DNA of 59,529 bases, from positions 1-59,529 of the forward strand of contig CAJULE010000008.1 in assembly GCA_910587445.1 (NCBI GenBank), given 5' to 3'. Both the position numbers and the translations under genes were made by a program. This document shows, in pieces, positions 13,994 through 21,137 of this stretch. The notes under the pieces are model-generated. The model saw only the letters and a program-made list of their open reading frames with translations, was not told where the DNA came from and searched no databases. This DNA comes from an uncultured Christensenellaceae bacterium. GTDB taxonomy: Bacteria > Bacillota > Clostridia > Christensenellales > Pumilibacteraceae. How positions within the stretch are numbered: the first letter of the stretch is position 1; each line of letters starts with the position of its first letter.

Positions 13994-15100
13994 ATGGCAA
14001 GATACGAGGACAACGGCGACGGATTTCTCACGAGAGGCGATACTCTCATGCAGTATGTGGATAACGAAGAGCACGTGGTGATTCCTGACGGGATAAAGCG
14101 CGTAAAGAGCGACGCTTTCTTCGGTTGCGACAAAATGACGACGCTTACCGTTCCCAAAAGCGTTACGAACATAGACCCGTATGCGTTTACGGACTGCGAT
14201 AAGCTCGAGGACTTTATAGTAGAAGAGGGCAATCCCGTGTATCGCGCGGCGGGACATTGCATTATAAACGTGAAAAAAAATACGCTTACGGTGGGGCTGA
14301 GAAATTCCGTTATCCCCGATGACAAAAGCGTGACCGTAATAGGCGGCGGCGCGTTTTCGACAAACGGCTATGACGCGCTTGTCATTCCGGACGGCATAAC
14401 GGAAATAGGAGCGTGCGCGTTTTGCGGGTGCGATTTCGTAAACTTGACTCTCCCTTCGGGCGTCAAGACCATACGCCGCTCCGCGTTTGCAATCTGCCGC
14501 AAATTGAAAACGGCGGTCCTGTCCGAAGGGACGGAAATCATAGATGACGAAGCGTTTCAGAACTGCGAAAACCTAAGAAGCGTGACGCTTCCCGAAAGTC
14601 TCGTTTCCGTAGGAGAAAAGGCGTTTTATTTGTGTAAAAATCTCACAGACCTGCGCTTTCCCTCGGGGCTCGAATCGATAGGCGAGCTTGCATTCGGCGG
14701 TTGCGACAAATGGAAAGGCGAGCTTTATATTCCGAAAAGCCTTACGCAAATCGGAAGCAATGCGCTGTTTTCGCCAAACTGCGTCACTTCGATAAAGGTC
14801 GAGGCGGGAAACGAAAAGTATCATGCCGCGGGAAATTGCCTTATAGAAACGGAGAGCAAAAAGCTCGTGCTCGGTTGCGCGGACAGTGTTATTCCCGACG
14901 ACGGCAGCGTGAGAGTAATAGGGTTCTGTGCTTTCGGACGGTGCAAGGGTCTGAAAACCATAGTCATACCGAACAGCGTGGAAGAGATCGAATCGTATGC
15001 TTTCTCCGACAGCGGACTCGAAAGCGCAGCGCTTCCGAAGGATTTGGAGAAGATAGGCTCGTATGCTTTCGGGCATAAGGTGAAACTCATAAGAAAATAG
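13994..15100 (+). CDS. BspA-type leucine-rich-repeat protein without signal peptide (368 aa)
   Basis: Shine-Dalgarno GGAG precedes ATG 13994. The N-terminal 25 residues are non-repetitive (MARYEDNGDGFLTRGDTLMQ), then LRR_5 repeats run to the end. Two GNPVYRAAGHCII / GNEKYHAAGNCLI islands match those in the upstream 765-residue protein, so the genes are paralogues from duplication. It likewise lacks a signal peptide, membrane segment and anchor. No terminator was found after it; the next promoter is at 15154. Confidence 0.88.
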   Translation: MARYEDNGDGFLTRGDTLMQYVDNEEHVVIPDGIKRVKSDAFFGCDKMTTLTVPKSVTNIDPYAFTDCDKLEDFIVEEGNPVYRAAGHCIINVKKNTLTVGLRNSVIPDDKSVTVIGGGAFSTNGYDALVIPDGITEIGACAFCGCDFVNLTLPSGVKTIRRSAFAICRKLKTAVLSEGTEIIDDEAFQNCENLRSVTLPESLVSVGEKAFYLCKNLTDLRFPSGLESIGELAFGGCDKWKGELYIPKSLTQIGSNALFSPNCVTSIKVEAGNEKYHAAGNCLIETESKKLVLGCADSVIPDDGSVRVIGFCAFGRCKGLKTIVIPNSVEEIESYAFSDSGLESAALPKDLEKIGSYAFGHKVKLIRK

Positions 15101-15153
15101 GCGCAGTCACGCTGATCCCGATTTCAAATATGTTAAAATCGTATTTGTATTTG

Positions 15154-15182
15154 TTGACAATATATTCCGCACATATTATAAT
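15154..15182 (+). promoter_or_regulatory. Consensus sigma-A promoter
   Basis: TTGACA (15154-15159), 17-bp spacer, TATAAT (15177-15182): a perfect consensus pair just upstream of the lipoprotein gene at 15212, implying strong expression. Confidence 0.9.
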
Positions 15183-15211
15183 AATTCAAGTTGTTATACG
15201 GAGGTAATAAA

Positions 15212-16459
15212 ATGAAAAGAAGTTTGGTCAAAATTCTGTCACCGATTCTTTGCTCTTTAGTGCTTTGTGTGGCGGCGGTTGCGCTTTCCGGCTGCCTGTT
15301 CGGCGCAGAGGAGACGTTCGAGCTGGTTTCTGCGGAGTTTGTCCAGGACGAAGACGGCGACGGATTTGTCTATGTGAGATCCGAGCGTGACAAAGTTTAC
15401 GATTCGGTTTATTTGAAATATAATATCGCTTTTAAGTTTAAGAGCTCCGAGGGCAATGAGCTGAGCGGAAAGACGTCTTTGCGTTTGGACGACGAAGATA
15501 ACAATGCCGTATTTGTATCTGTCGACGGCAGGAAAGATTCGATACCTCTCTTATTCGAACTCAGCGGTTACGACGACGATACGCTCGGGGAAAATAAGGA
15601 GCTCTCCATTAAGTTCAAGGGCGACGGCGAAAGCGTGAGCGGCGAGTGCGACGTGAAGGCAAAGTACGACGTTGTCCACGTGGTAACGAAATGCGAATTG
15701 AACGAAGAGAACAAGGGGCTTTCGACTCTCGAGAAAGAGTATACTCGCGACGAACAGTTCGACCCGTCCTTGATCAAGGTGGATCTGACGTACGGCGACG
15801 AGACGACCGAGACGGTCGGCTTCGACAGAGTAATGGAGATGAAGCAGCTTAAGGGCGCTATGATAGAGGGCTTCGATTCGTCGACTTGCGGCTTCGGCAA
15901 AAACTTGAAGGTGACGCTGAAATCCCAAAGCGGTTCGAGCACGACTACTTTGTACTATCACGTGACGCCTTCCTCCGAATGGACGAGAGAGACGGCAAGC
16001 GGCTACGGTCAGTATTCGTTCTATTATTATAAAACCGCGGACATGAAGGTGGGTTCCGAAATGCACAAGGGAATAAACACCTTGACCGTTTCTTTCGGTA
16101 ACGTGAAATTGTATGCGGTTCAGGGCAGCGGTATTCTTTCCAATCCCACTTCGTCTATGGTCCAAGCGGAGATGAACAAGGCGCCGTCGGGTTCGTCGGT
16201 CAATTTGTTCAATATTTTCGTGCCGAGCGGCAATACCGCGGCAGTCACCGATCTCATCAAGCTGTCGGACAGCAGTATAAAGGTGAAATACGATCTTAAG
16301 GACGGGACGGGAACCGTCGTTTCCAAAAACTTCATGTACGATGTGTATTCTACGGCAGGCAAGCGTCAGATCATTGTGACCGCCGAAAATATAGATAGCG
16401 CGTCGGATGAAGAGATCGAGCTTATCGAAGAATTCGTAAGCTATGTTTGGTTTAGATAA
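15212..16459 (+). CDS. Secreted lipoprotein, Asp/Glu-rich, function unknown (415 aa)
   Basis: GGAGG (15200-15204) sets the start at ATG 15212. A basic N-terminus and hydrophobic core lead to lipobox LSGC (Cys about 27), so it should be a diacylglycerol-anchored protein on the outer face of the membrane. The rest is strand-rich with Ser/Thr/Asp patterns of Ig-like domains; a DEQFDPSLIKVDLTYGDE stretch near residue 185 looks like a bacterial Ig-like repeat. It has a perfect promoter upstream and a terminator downstream, so it is monocistronic. No specific family recognised. Confidence 0.8.
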   Translation: MKRSLVKILSPILCSLVLCVAAVALSGCLFGAEETFELVSAEFVQDEDGDGFVYVRSERDKVYDSVYLKYNIAFKFKSSEGNELSGKTSLRLDDEDNNAVFVSVDGRKDSIPLLFELSGYDDDTLGENKELSIKFKGDGESVSGECDVKAKYDVVHVVTKCELNEENKGLSTLEKEYTRDEQFDPSLIKVDLTYGDETTETVGFDRVMEMKQLKGAMIEGFDSSTCGFGKNLKVTLKSQSGSSTTTLYYHVTPSSEWTRETASGYGQYSFYYYKTADMKVGSEMHKGINTLTVSFGNVKLYAVQGSGILSNPTSSMVQAEMNKAPSGSSVNLFNIFVPSGNTAAVTDLIKLSDSSIKVKYDLKDGTGTVVSKNFMYDVYSTAGKRQIIVTAENIDSASDEEIELIEEFVSYVWFR

Positions 16460-16489
16460 TATCGTAAAAGACTGTAAATGTTTTGCATG

Positions 16490-16518
16490 AAAAGAAATCG
16501 AAAATTCGGTTTCTTTTT
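16490..16518 (+). terminator. Terminator
   Basis: AAAAGAAATCGA (16490-16501) pairs with TCGGTTTCTTTT (16506-16517) with one G-U, ending in a T-run. It lies between the two lipoprotein genes. Confidence 0.85.
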
Positions 16519-16548
16519 GCATTTCGAATAAAGGAATAACGGAGTGGT

Positions 16549-17952
16549 ATGAAAGTAAAAGCAATAGTTGCATATTTGGCGGTTTGCGCCATGGCATTCA
16601 CATTCGCGGCGTGCGGCGGAGAGAACGGAGGTAGGGAATACGTCCAAACGCTTAATTACGAGGAAAGCGTCGCCGCGGCGGACAATCCCGATCAGGGATT
16701 TTATCGTCCGATATATGTAAAAGTCGGAAAAGGCGGAGTGTCTTACAATAAAGCCGTGATAGGCGCTTCTGCGCGTCTCTATCATTTGCGTTGCGATATA
16801 AGCGAGTTTTCGGCGGCGGTAAACGGCGAGTCGGATCTTCCGCTTACCGAAGCGGCGACGGACGGGCTGGGCGACTTGCTTTCCTATCTGAAAGAAAACG
16901 ACAAAAATGCAGTCGTGAGATTCGCTTACGATCCCGGCTATAACGGCAGTGCGAATAAGGAGCCGACGCTCGAAACTATGCTCGGGCACGTCGGACAGGT
17001 GTGCGGTGTGCTCGAGCGTTATGAAAGCACGGTTACGGCGATAGAAGTTGGGCTTATCGGACCTTGGGGCGAAATGCACACAAGCTCTGTCGCAAACGCC
17101 GCGAATATAAGTCCTAACGTAGACGCCTTTCTCACTAATACGACGGCTATTCCCGTGTCGGTAAGAACGCCTAAAATGATATACGATTACTTGGGCATTT
17201 CTCCCGAGGAGGCTGCGGAATACACAGTGTCGTCGTCGGAAAAAGCCTACAGACTCGGCTTGTACAACGACGGCTATCTCGGCTCGGACAGCGACTTGGG
17301 CACTTATACGGACAGACGGCGCGACATCGATTTTTTGAGCCGCCTGACTTCTCATCTCCCGTTCGGCGGCGAAGTGACCGTTCCCGGCAGCGCTCTGCAC
17401 GATATAGACGCGTGTCTGCCCGAAATGAACAAAGTTCATTTGAGCTATCTTAATGTCGAGTGGGACAATCGCGTGATAGATAAGTGGAAGAACAGCTTCT
17501 ACACCGAAGAGTGCGGCGCGGATACGCAGTATTACGGCAAAACCGCGTTCGAATATATCCGAAACCGCATGGGCTATCGTTTCGTTTTGAAAAAGTCGGT
17601 ATTCACCTACGGCGGCGAGTCGAACGATGTTAAAATAGAGCTTTCGCTCGAAAACGTCGGGTTCGGAAATCTCAACAAAAAGAAGCGCGCGAAGCTCATA
17701 TTTACGGACGAGAACGGGGCTGTCGCGCTCTCCCGAGACGTCGGCGACTTCGACGGAAATGAGAATTTCCTCTTTACCGTCTCGCCCGAGCTTAAAAGCG
17801 GAAAGTACGACGTGTATCTGCGGCTTTACGGAGAAGAATCGCAGGGCGCCGCGCTCTATTGTCTGCAATTCGCAAACGACGGATTGTGGAATGACGAGCT
17901 CAAAGCCAACAGGATAGGCAGTATGGAATACGTTGCCGAGCAAGCTCCGTAG
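16549..17952 (+). CDS. DUF4874/DUF4832-like lipoprotein, putative carbohydrate-active fold
   Basis: A 467-residue lipoprotein with a signal peptide and lipobox FAAC (Cys about 21). The mature part opens with the DUF4874 hallmark NPDQGFYRP, then a TIM-barrel-like region (VVRFAYDP, IEVGLIGPWGEMHTS, around residues 120-185). After it comes the DUF4832-type segment (LNVEWDNRVIDKW) and a C-terminal beta-sandwich (about 350-445). The GPWGE motif resembles a glycosidase active-site strand with a Glu, so a glycan-processing role is likely but unproven. A terminator precedes the gene; its own promoter is not obvious. Confidence 0.75.
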   Translation: MKVKAIVAYLAVCAMAFTFAACGGENGGREYVQTLNYEESVAAADNPDQGFYRPIYVKVGKGGVSYNKAVIGASARLYHLRCDISEFSAAVNGESDLPLTEAATDGLGDLLSYLKENDKNAVVRFAYDPGYNGSANKEPTLETMLGHVGQVCGVLERYESTVTAIEVGLIGPWGEMHTSSVANAANISPNVDAFLTNTTAIPVSVRTPKMIYDYLGISPEEAAEYTVSSSEKAYRLGLYNDGYLGSDSDLGTYTDRRRDIDFLSRLTSHLPFGGEVTVPGSALHDIDACLPEMNKVHLSYLNVEWDNRVIDKWKNSFYTEECGADTQYYGKTAFEYIRNRMGYRFVLKKSVFTYGGESNDVKIELSLENVGFGNLNKKKRAKLIFTDENGAVALSRDVGDFDGNENFLFTVSPELKSGKYDVYLRLYGEESQGAALYCLQFANDGLWNDELKANRIGSMEYVAEQAP

Positions 17953-18035
17953 GCGCAGACGGCTGAAAGGTTTTTCGTTAAGACAAATATTCGTTCGATC
18001 GCGCGCCGAGCGCGTGAGGGCGGAACGACGGATTC

Positions 18036-18248
18036 TTACAATCCGAATATCTGATAAAAAGAGGCGTTCAATTTCGTTATCAGTTTTTTCAAAGACGATA
18101 GTTTGATGTTGTTGCCGTTCAATATACTGTTCAAGGTAGAAGGAGAGATGCCGCACTGTCGGCAAAACTCCTTTTTCGTAAGGTTGTTTTCTTTTATATA
18201 GTTAAGGATAAATTCGGTATTTACTTTCAGTTTGATCTTGTCTTTCAT
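18036..18248 (-). CDS. Small HTH (Xre-type) DNA-binding protein
   Basis: Seventy residues from the ATG whose codon is 18248-18246. The helix-turn-helix spans about residues 10-50 (NNLTKKEFCRQCGISPSTLN then SILNGNNIKLSSLKKL), typical of Cro/C1-type repressors. An in-frame start 20 codons upstream exists but adds a non-conserved tail. It is divergent from the 69-residue Xre regulator at 18366; the two share a 117-bp region with two palindromic operators. Confidence 0.7.
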   Translation of the reverse strand: MKDKIKLKVNTEFILNYIKENNLTKKEFCRQCGISPSTLNSILNGNNIKLSSLKKLITKLNASFYQIFGL

Positions 18249-18311
18249 GATGGTGTTTTTCGCCCGTAAGTATATATTTTGTTCGGTACAGTCATGATAG
18301 TTTCGCAAGCG

Positions 18312-18353
18312 GTCACGAATGTGACTTGCACGGACGCTCGGTCACATTTGTGA
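18312..18353. promoter_or_regulatory. Two palindromic operators between divergent HTH genes
   Basis: GTCACgaatGTGAC (18312-18325) and TCACatttGTGA (18342-18353) share the core TCACNNNNGTGA, centred 29 bp apart (about three helical turns). The second abuts the likely -10 (TAGTAT, 18354-18359) of the 18366 gene, so binding would repress it. Autoregulation by one or both HTH proteins is likely. Confidence 0.75.
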
Positions 18354-18365
18354 TAGTATTTTTAT

Positions 18366-18575
18366 ATGGACAAATTTTCCGAAAGATTGAAAGAACTGCG
18401 TACCGAAAAAGGGTTGTCTTTGACGCAGTTGTCCGAGCTCACGGGGATAAGTCATACGGCTTTGGTATATTGGGAGAACGATCGCAGGGTGCCGAATGCC
18501 AACGCCGTCATAGTACTTGCCAAATTTTTCGAAGTGACCGCCGATTATTTGCTCGGTTTGCAGGATTATACGTGA
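18366..18575 (+). CDS. Xre-family transcriptional regulator (69 aa)
   Basis: A classic short HTH_3/Xre domain: RLKELRTEKGLSLTQLSEL, then TGISHTALVYWENDRRVP, ending ADYLLGLQDYT. It consists of the DNA-binding domain alone, with no sensor domain. There is no Shine-Dalgarno sequence; ATG lies six bases after a TAGTAT -10, so the transcript is probably leaderless. Operator palindromes at 18312-18353 overlap the promoter. Confidence 0.88.
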   Translation: MDKFSERLKELRTEKGLSLTQLSELTGISHTALVYWENDRRVPNANAVIVLAKFFEVTADYLLGLQDYT

Positions 18576-18899
18576 CAGCTTTCGATTTTTCTTGTTGCGT
18601 CTTTTCGCAACGCATTGACAAGCGGGCTTGTTTTATGTTAGAATATAACGACCGCAAACATTATATAGAAACGCCCGCTTGTCACATACCTTTCCGAACT
18701 CATGCCGTGACTGTTATTGACAGTATATCTTAATGATCCGCAGTGTCAAGCGTTTCGGCAAATATATTTTTCCTTTGTCGAGGTTCTTCGCCGAAACAAG
18801 AGAAACGATCATGACTATATTATAGTGCAAAACATTTGAACTGTCAAGCGTTTGTGCAATAATTTTGAACAAAAAAAGATGAAGCTTCGGAGAACAGAA
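18576..18899. promoter_or_regulatory. Promoter-dense intergenic island with repeated operator-like motifs
   Basis: No gene is visible in this 324-bp stretch. It contains a forward promoter (TTGACA 18615-18620, TAGAAT about 18 bp on). A perfect 12-bp inverted repeat, TGACAAGCGGGC (18616-18627) with GCCCGCTTGTCA (18673-18684), has one arm overlapping that -35. A leftward promoter reads TTGACA (complement of 18842-18847)-17-TATAAT (complement of 18819-18824). The word TGTCAAGCGTTT occurs twice (18744-18755 and 18842-18853); each includes a leftward -35. The leftward transcript encodes nothing longer than about 21 codons, so it may be an antisense or small RNA. Confidence 0.55.
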
Positions 18900-19277
18900 A
18901 TGACACCATATGAAAGATTGAAATCCGTGTGCGAACTGCACGGAACGACCGTCACAAAGTTTTGCGGCGAAATAAAAAAGAGCAAAGGCAATCTGGCAAC
19001 CTGGAAAAAAGGAAATTTCAGTTCGTCCGATTTGAAAGCCATTCACGAGCGTTTCGGCGTGTCGTCGGACTATATCTTATTCGGAACCGTGGAATTGCCC
19101 GATTACGAAAAGCACTGCGTAAGTCTTGCGGGCGACGAGGGTTTTGTGAAAATCGCAAGGATATGTTCGGACCTCGAGACCGAAGCAAAACGGGAGCTTT
19201 ACGACGAACTTTATACGCTTTTCGAAAAGAAGGGCATAAACGTAGGCAACGCACTTAAATCAGATGAGGATAAATAG
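18900..19277 (+). CDS. Phage-repressor-like HTH protein
   Basis: ATG 18900 is chosen because GGAG lies eight bases upstream; longer in-frame starts have none. It encodes 125 residues. The N-terminal HTH (residues about 1-60: YERLKSVCELHGTTVTKFCG, KGNLATWKKGNFSSSDL, VSSDYILFG) resembles the DNA-binding domain of C1-type repressors of Bacillota prophages. A helical C-terminal region (about 70-115) may mediate oligomerisation. It follows the promoter-dense island with TGTCAAGCG motifs, which are plausible binding sites. The ferredoxin gene starts five bases after its stop. Confidence 0.75.
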   Translation: MTPYERLKSVCELHGTTVTKFCGEIKKSKGNLATWKKGNFSSSDLKAIHERFGVSSDYILFGTVELPDYEKHCVSLAGDEGFVKIARICSDLETEAKRELYDELYTLFEKKGINVGNALKSDEDK

Positions 19278-19281
19278 TATT

Positions 19282-19470
19282 ATGGAAAAGAAACTTATAA
19301 TAAAGACCGAAAATTGTCCGCAGAACCATCCCTGTCCCGCAGTAAAGGTCTGCCCCGTGGGCGCGCTTTCGCAGAACGGCTTCGACGCGCCGATTATAGA
19401 CGGCGAAAAGTGCATAAGGTGCGGCAAGTGCTCGAACTTTTGTCCGAAAAAAGCATTGGTGCTCGAGTAG
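19282..19470 (+). CDS. Minimal 4Fe-4S ferredoxin-like protein
   Basis: Sixty-two residues from ATG 19282, with GAGG upstream. It contains two cysteine groups: an N-terminal C-x5-C-x5-CP (ENCPQNHPCPAVKVCPVGAL) and the canonical CxxCxxCxxxCP (CIRCGKCSNFCP). Together they can ligate one or two 4Fe-4S clusters, so it is probably a small cytosolic electron carrier or cluster protein. It is translationally close to the HTH gene upstream, an unusual pairing that hints at redox-responsive regulation, though this is inference. Confidence 0.85.
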   Translation: MEKKLIIKTENCPQNHPCPAVKVCPVGALSQNGFDAPIIDGEKCIRCGKCSNFCPKKALVLE

Positions 19471-19560
19471 GAAAGTCCTTTCGAAATCGTTTCGGAAAAG
19501 AAAACTCTCCTTAAAATATCGTCTCGAACGACGAAATTGCGAAAAAGCCGAAAAAATCGC

Positions 19561-19589
19561 TTGATATAATCTGACAAAGGTTATATAAT
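19561..19589 (+). promoter_or_regulatory. Promoter
   Basis: TTGATA (19561-19566), 17-bp spacer, TATAAT (19584-19589). The upstream sequence CGCTTGATATAATCT is nearly the same as at the 11605 promoter. Confidence 0.8.
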
Positions 19590-19613
19590 AAGAGGCACAG
19601 GAGTTTACATATA

Positions 19614-20774
19614 ATGAAGTTCAGAAAGCCCATACTTGCAATAATACTCGTGCTGTCGGCGCTGTGCCTGTCGCTTTTGTGTTTGACGGGTTGCGACGAT
19701 ACGGATATTTATGCGAACAGGGTAAAGGTGGTTTTCAAGCTCGAGGGCGGCACCTATCGCAGTACGCAGAGCGACGTCGTCTACTATCTCGGCGAAAAGG
19801 ACGGTACGAGCAAGAAGATTTACGATCCCGTATCCGTCAGCGGCGAGAAAATGATCAACGCCGAATATAAATTCGTCGGCTGGTTCAGGGACAGAATAGA
19901 GGACGGAGACAAGGTCGTCTACAGGAACAAATGGGATTTCGAGCTCGACAGAGTGGGCGACGACGGAATCACTCTGTATGCCTGCTGGCGTAGGTATACG
20001 TACAACGTCTGCTATCGCGACGACGACGGCTCGCTTGTTGTGCTCGGCGAATATACGGTCTCGGAGGGAGAGCCGTTCGAGGACTACGACAACTATGCGA
20101 GTAACCGTACGGGATATACGTCGCTCGACATATACAGAACCGAAAGCGGCGAGATGTGGGACGAAAATTTCACACATCCGGGCGGCGACGAGGATCTTGC
20201 GGTGAACGTCGTGGTCGAATACTTAAAGGGCGACTACAAACTCGTGCGCACGGCGCGTGAGCTCAGGGCAAGCCGCAACGGCAACATATATCTGATGAAT
20301 GACATAGATTTCGGCGGCGAGAAGTTTGCCGGCTTCGGCAACTACCGCGGCACGTTCAACGGAAACGGTTATACGATAAAGAATTTCTCGCTCGATTATG
20401 CGAGCGGCAGAGACGGACTCGTGAGCAATTCGAACCTCGAAAACGACGGCAATCACAACGGCAGAAACCTTTTGGTGCTCTCTCTTTTCGGCAACGTCGA
20501 CGGGGCAACGGTCGAAAACGTCAAGTTCGAAAACGTGACTTTCGACGTGAACACGACCTTCACGACTACGGCGGGAATATACGTCGCGCCTCTCGCGCTC
20601 ACGGCAAAGAGCTCCGTGTTTAAAAACGTGAGCTTCGGCGGCACGCTTACGTTGACGAATCTGCCGAGTAATCTCGACAGAGACAAAGATCTTTATATTG
20701 CCGCTTCGCCGTGCTATCGCAATCTCGACGGCTCCGACTTCGGGGATTGCATAGTGGATTTCGTAAGGGCATAG
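19614..20774 (+). CDS. Lipoprotein with InlB-type repeats and a GLUG/beta-helix-like region
   Basis: A 386-residue protein with signal peptide and lipobox LTGC (Cys about 27). Residues about 35-130 hold an InlB/Listeria-Bacteroides repeat (VVFKLEGGTY, YKFVGWFRD, ITLYACW), and a second strand-rich unit follows to about 200. The C-terminal part contains NIYLMNDIDFGG, GTFNGNGYTIKNF and VENVKFENV, characteristic of right-handed beta-helix/GLUG-type surface repeats. It is probably a surface adhesin or binding protein. Its own promoter and terminator make it monocistronic. Confidence 0.82.
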   Translation: MKFRKPILAIILVLSALCLSLLCLTGCDDTDIYANRVKVVFKLEGGTYRSTQSDVVYYLGEKDGTSKKIYDPVSVSGEKMINAEYKFVGWFRDRIEDGDKVVYRNKWDFELDRVGDDGITLYACWRRYTYNVCYRDDDGSLVVLGEYTVSEGEPFEDYDNYASNRTGYTSLDIYRTESGEMWDENFTHPGGDEDLAVNVVVEYLKGDYKLVRTARELRASRNGNIYLMNDIDFGGEKFAGFGNYRGTFNGNGYTIKNFSLDYASGRDGLVSNSNLENDGNHNGRNLLVLSLFGNVDGATVENVKFENVTFDVNTTFTTTAGIYVAPLALTAKSSVFKNVSFGGTLTLTNLPSNLDRDKDLYIAASPCYRNLDGSDFGDCIVDFVRA

Positions 20775-20813
20775 CATAGCAAGAGATTTACGGCACAAAA
20801 CATATAAAACATC

Positions 20814-20845
20814 AAAAGCGCGATCCGTGAGGTCGTGCTTTTTTT
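20814..20845 (+). terminator. Terminator
   Basis: AAAAGCGCGA (20814-20823) pairs with TCGTGCTTTT (20833-20842), one wobble, followed by more T to 20845. Confidence 0.85.
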
Positions 20846-20884
20846 ATGGGTTTCTCGGAAAGCGCGAAAGGCGTTTTCTCTGTC

Positions 20885-20921
20885 TTTAAACTGCTAACAC
20901 TTTAGCAGTTTAAAATTTTTT
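20885..20921 (+). terminator. Second strong terminator upstream of the Opp promoter
   Basis: A perfect 13-bp stem TTTAAACTGCTAA (20885-20897) with TTAGCAGTTTAAA (20902-20914), loop CACT, then ATTTTTT. With the preceding terminator it insulates the phase-variable promoter at 20964 from read-through. Confidence 0.88.
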
Positions 20922-20963
20922 AGCGTCTTATGCGATTTTTTGGATTTTTATACTATCAAACAT

Positions 20964-20993
20964 TTGACTTTTATTTGCGGGGGGGGGTATAAT
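20964..20993 (+). promoter_or_regulatory. Promoter with a G9 tract in its spacer, candidate phase-variable switch
   Basis: TTGACT (20964-20969), 18-bp spacer, TATAAT (20988-20993). The 3' half of the spacer is an uninterrupted run of nine G (20979-20987) ending at the -10 box. Slipped-strand gain or loss of G would change the spacing from 18 to 17 or 19 and alter promoter strength, as in known contingency promoters. It reads into the OppA operon. Confidence 0.85.
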
Positions 20994-21028
20994 TCTTTTA
21001 TAGTTCGATATTCTGAAAGGTGTCGTCT

Positions 21029-21121
21029 ATGGAATTCGAGGCGGTGGATAAACCCGTTCGCCTTAAAAGTTCGTCGCGCGGAGCGCGGCGGACGGAACCC
21101 GACAGGGTAGACTTTTGGTAA
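21029..21121 (+). CDS. Leader ORF (30 codons) in the Opp 5' region
   Basis: AAAGGTG precedes ATG 21029, and 30 codons (MEFEAVDKPVRLKSSSRG and on) end at TAA 21119-21121, sixteen bases before the OppA ATG. Inside it is a hairpin, CGTCGCGC (21072-21079) with GCGCGGCG (21083-21090), enclosed by AAAAGT/ACTTTT. It could be a regulatory leader peptide or simply a structured untranslated leader. Confidence 0.4.
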   Translation: MEFEAVDKPVRLKSSSRGARRTEPDRVDFW

Positions 21122-21137
21122 AAGGAGTGACAAAGAA

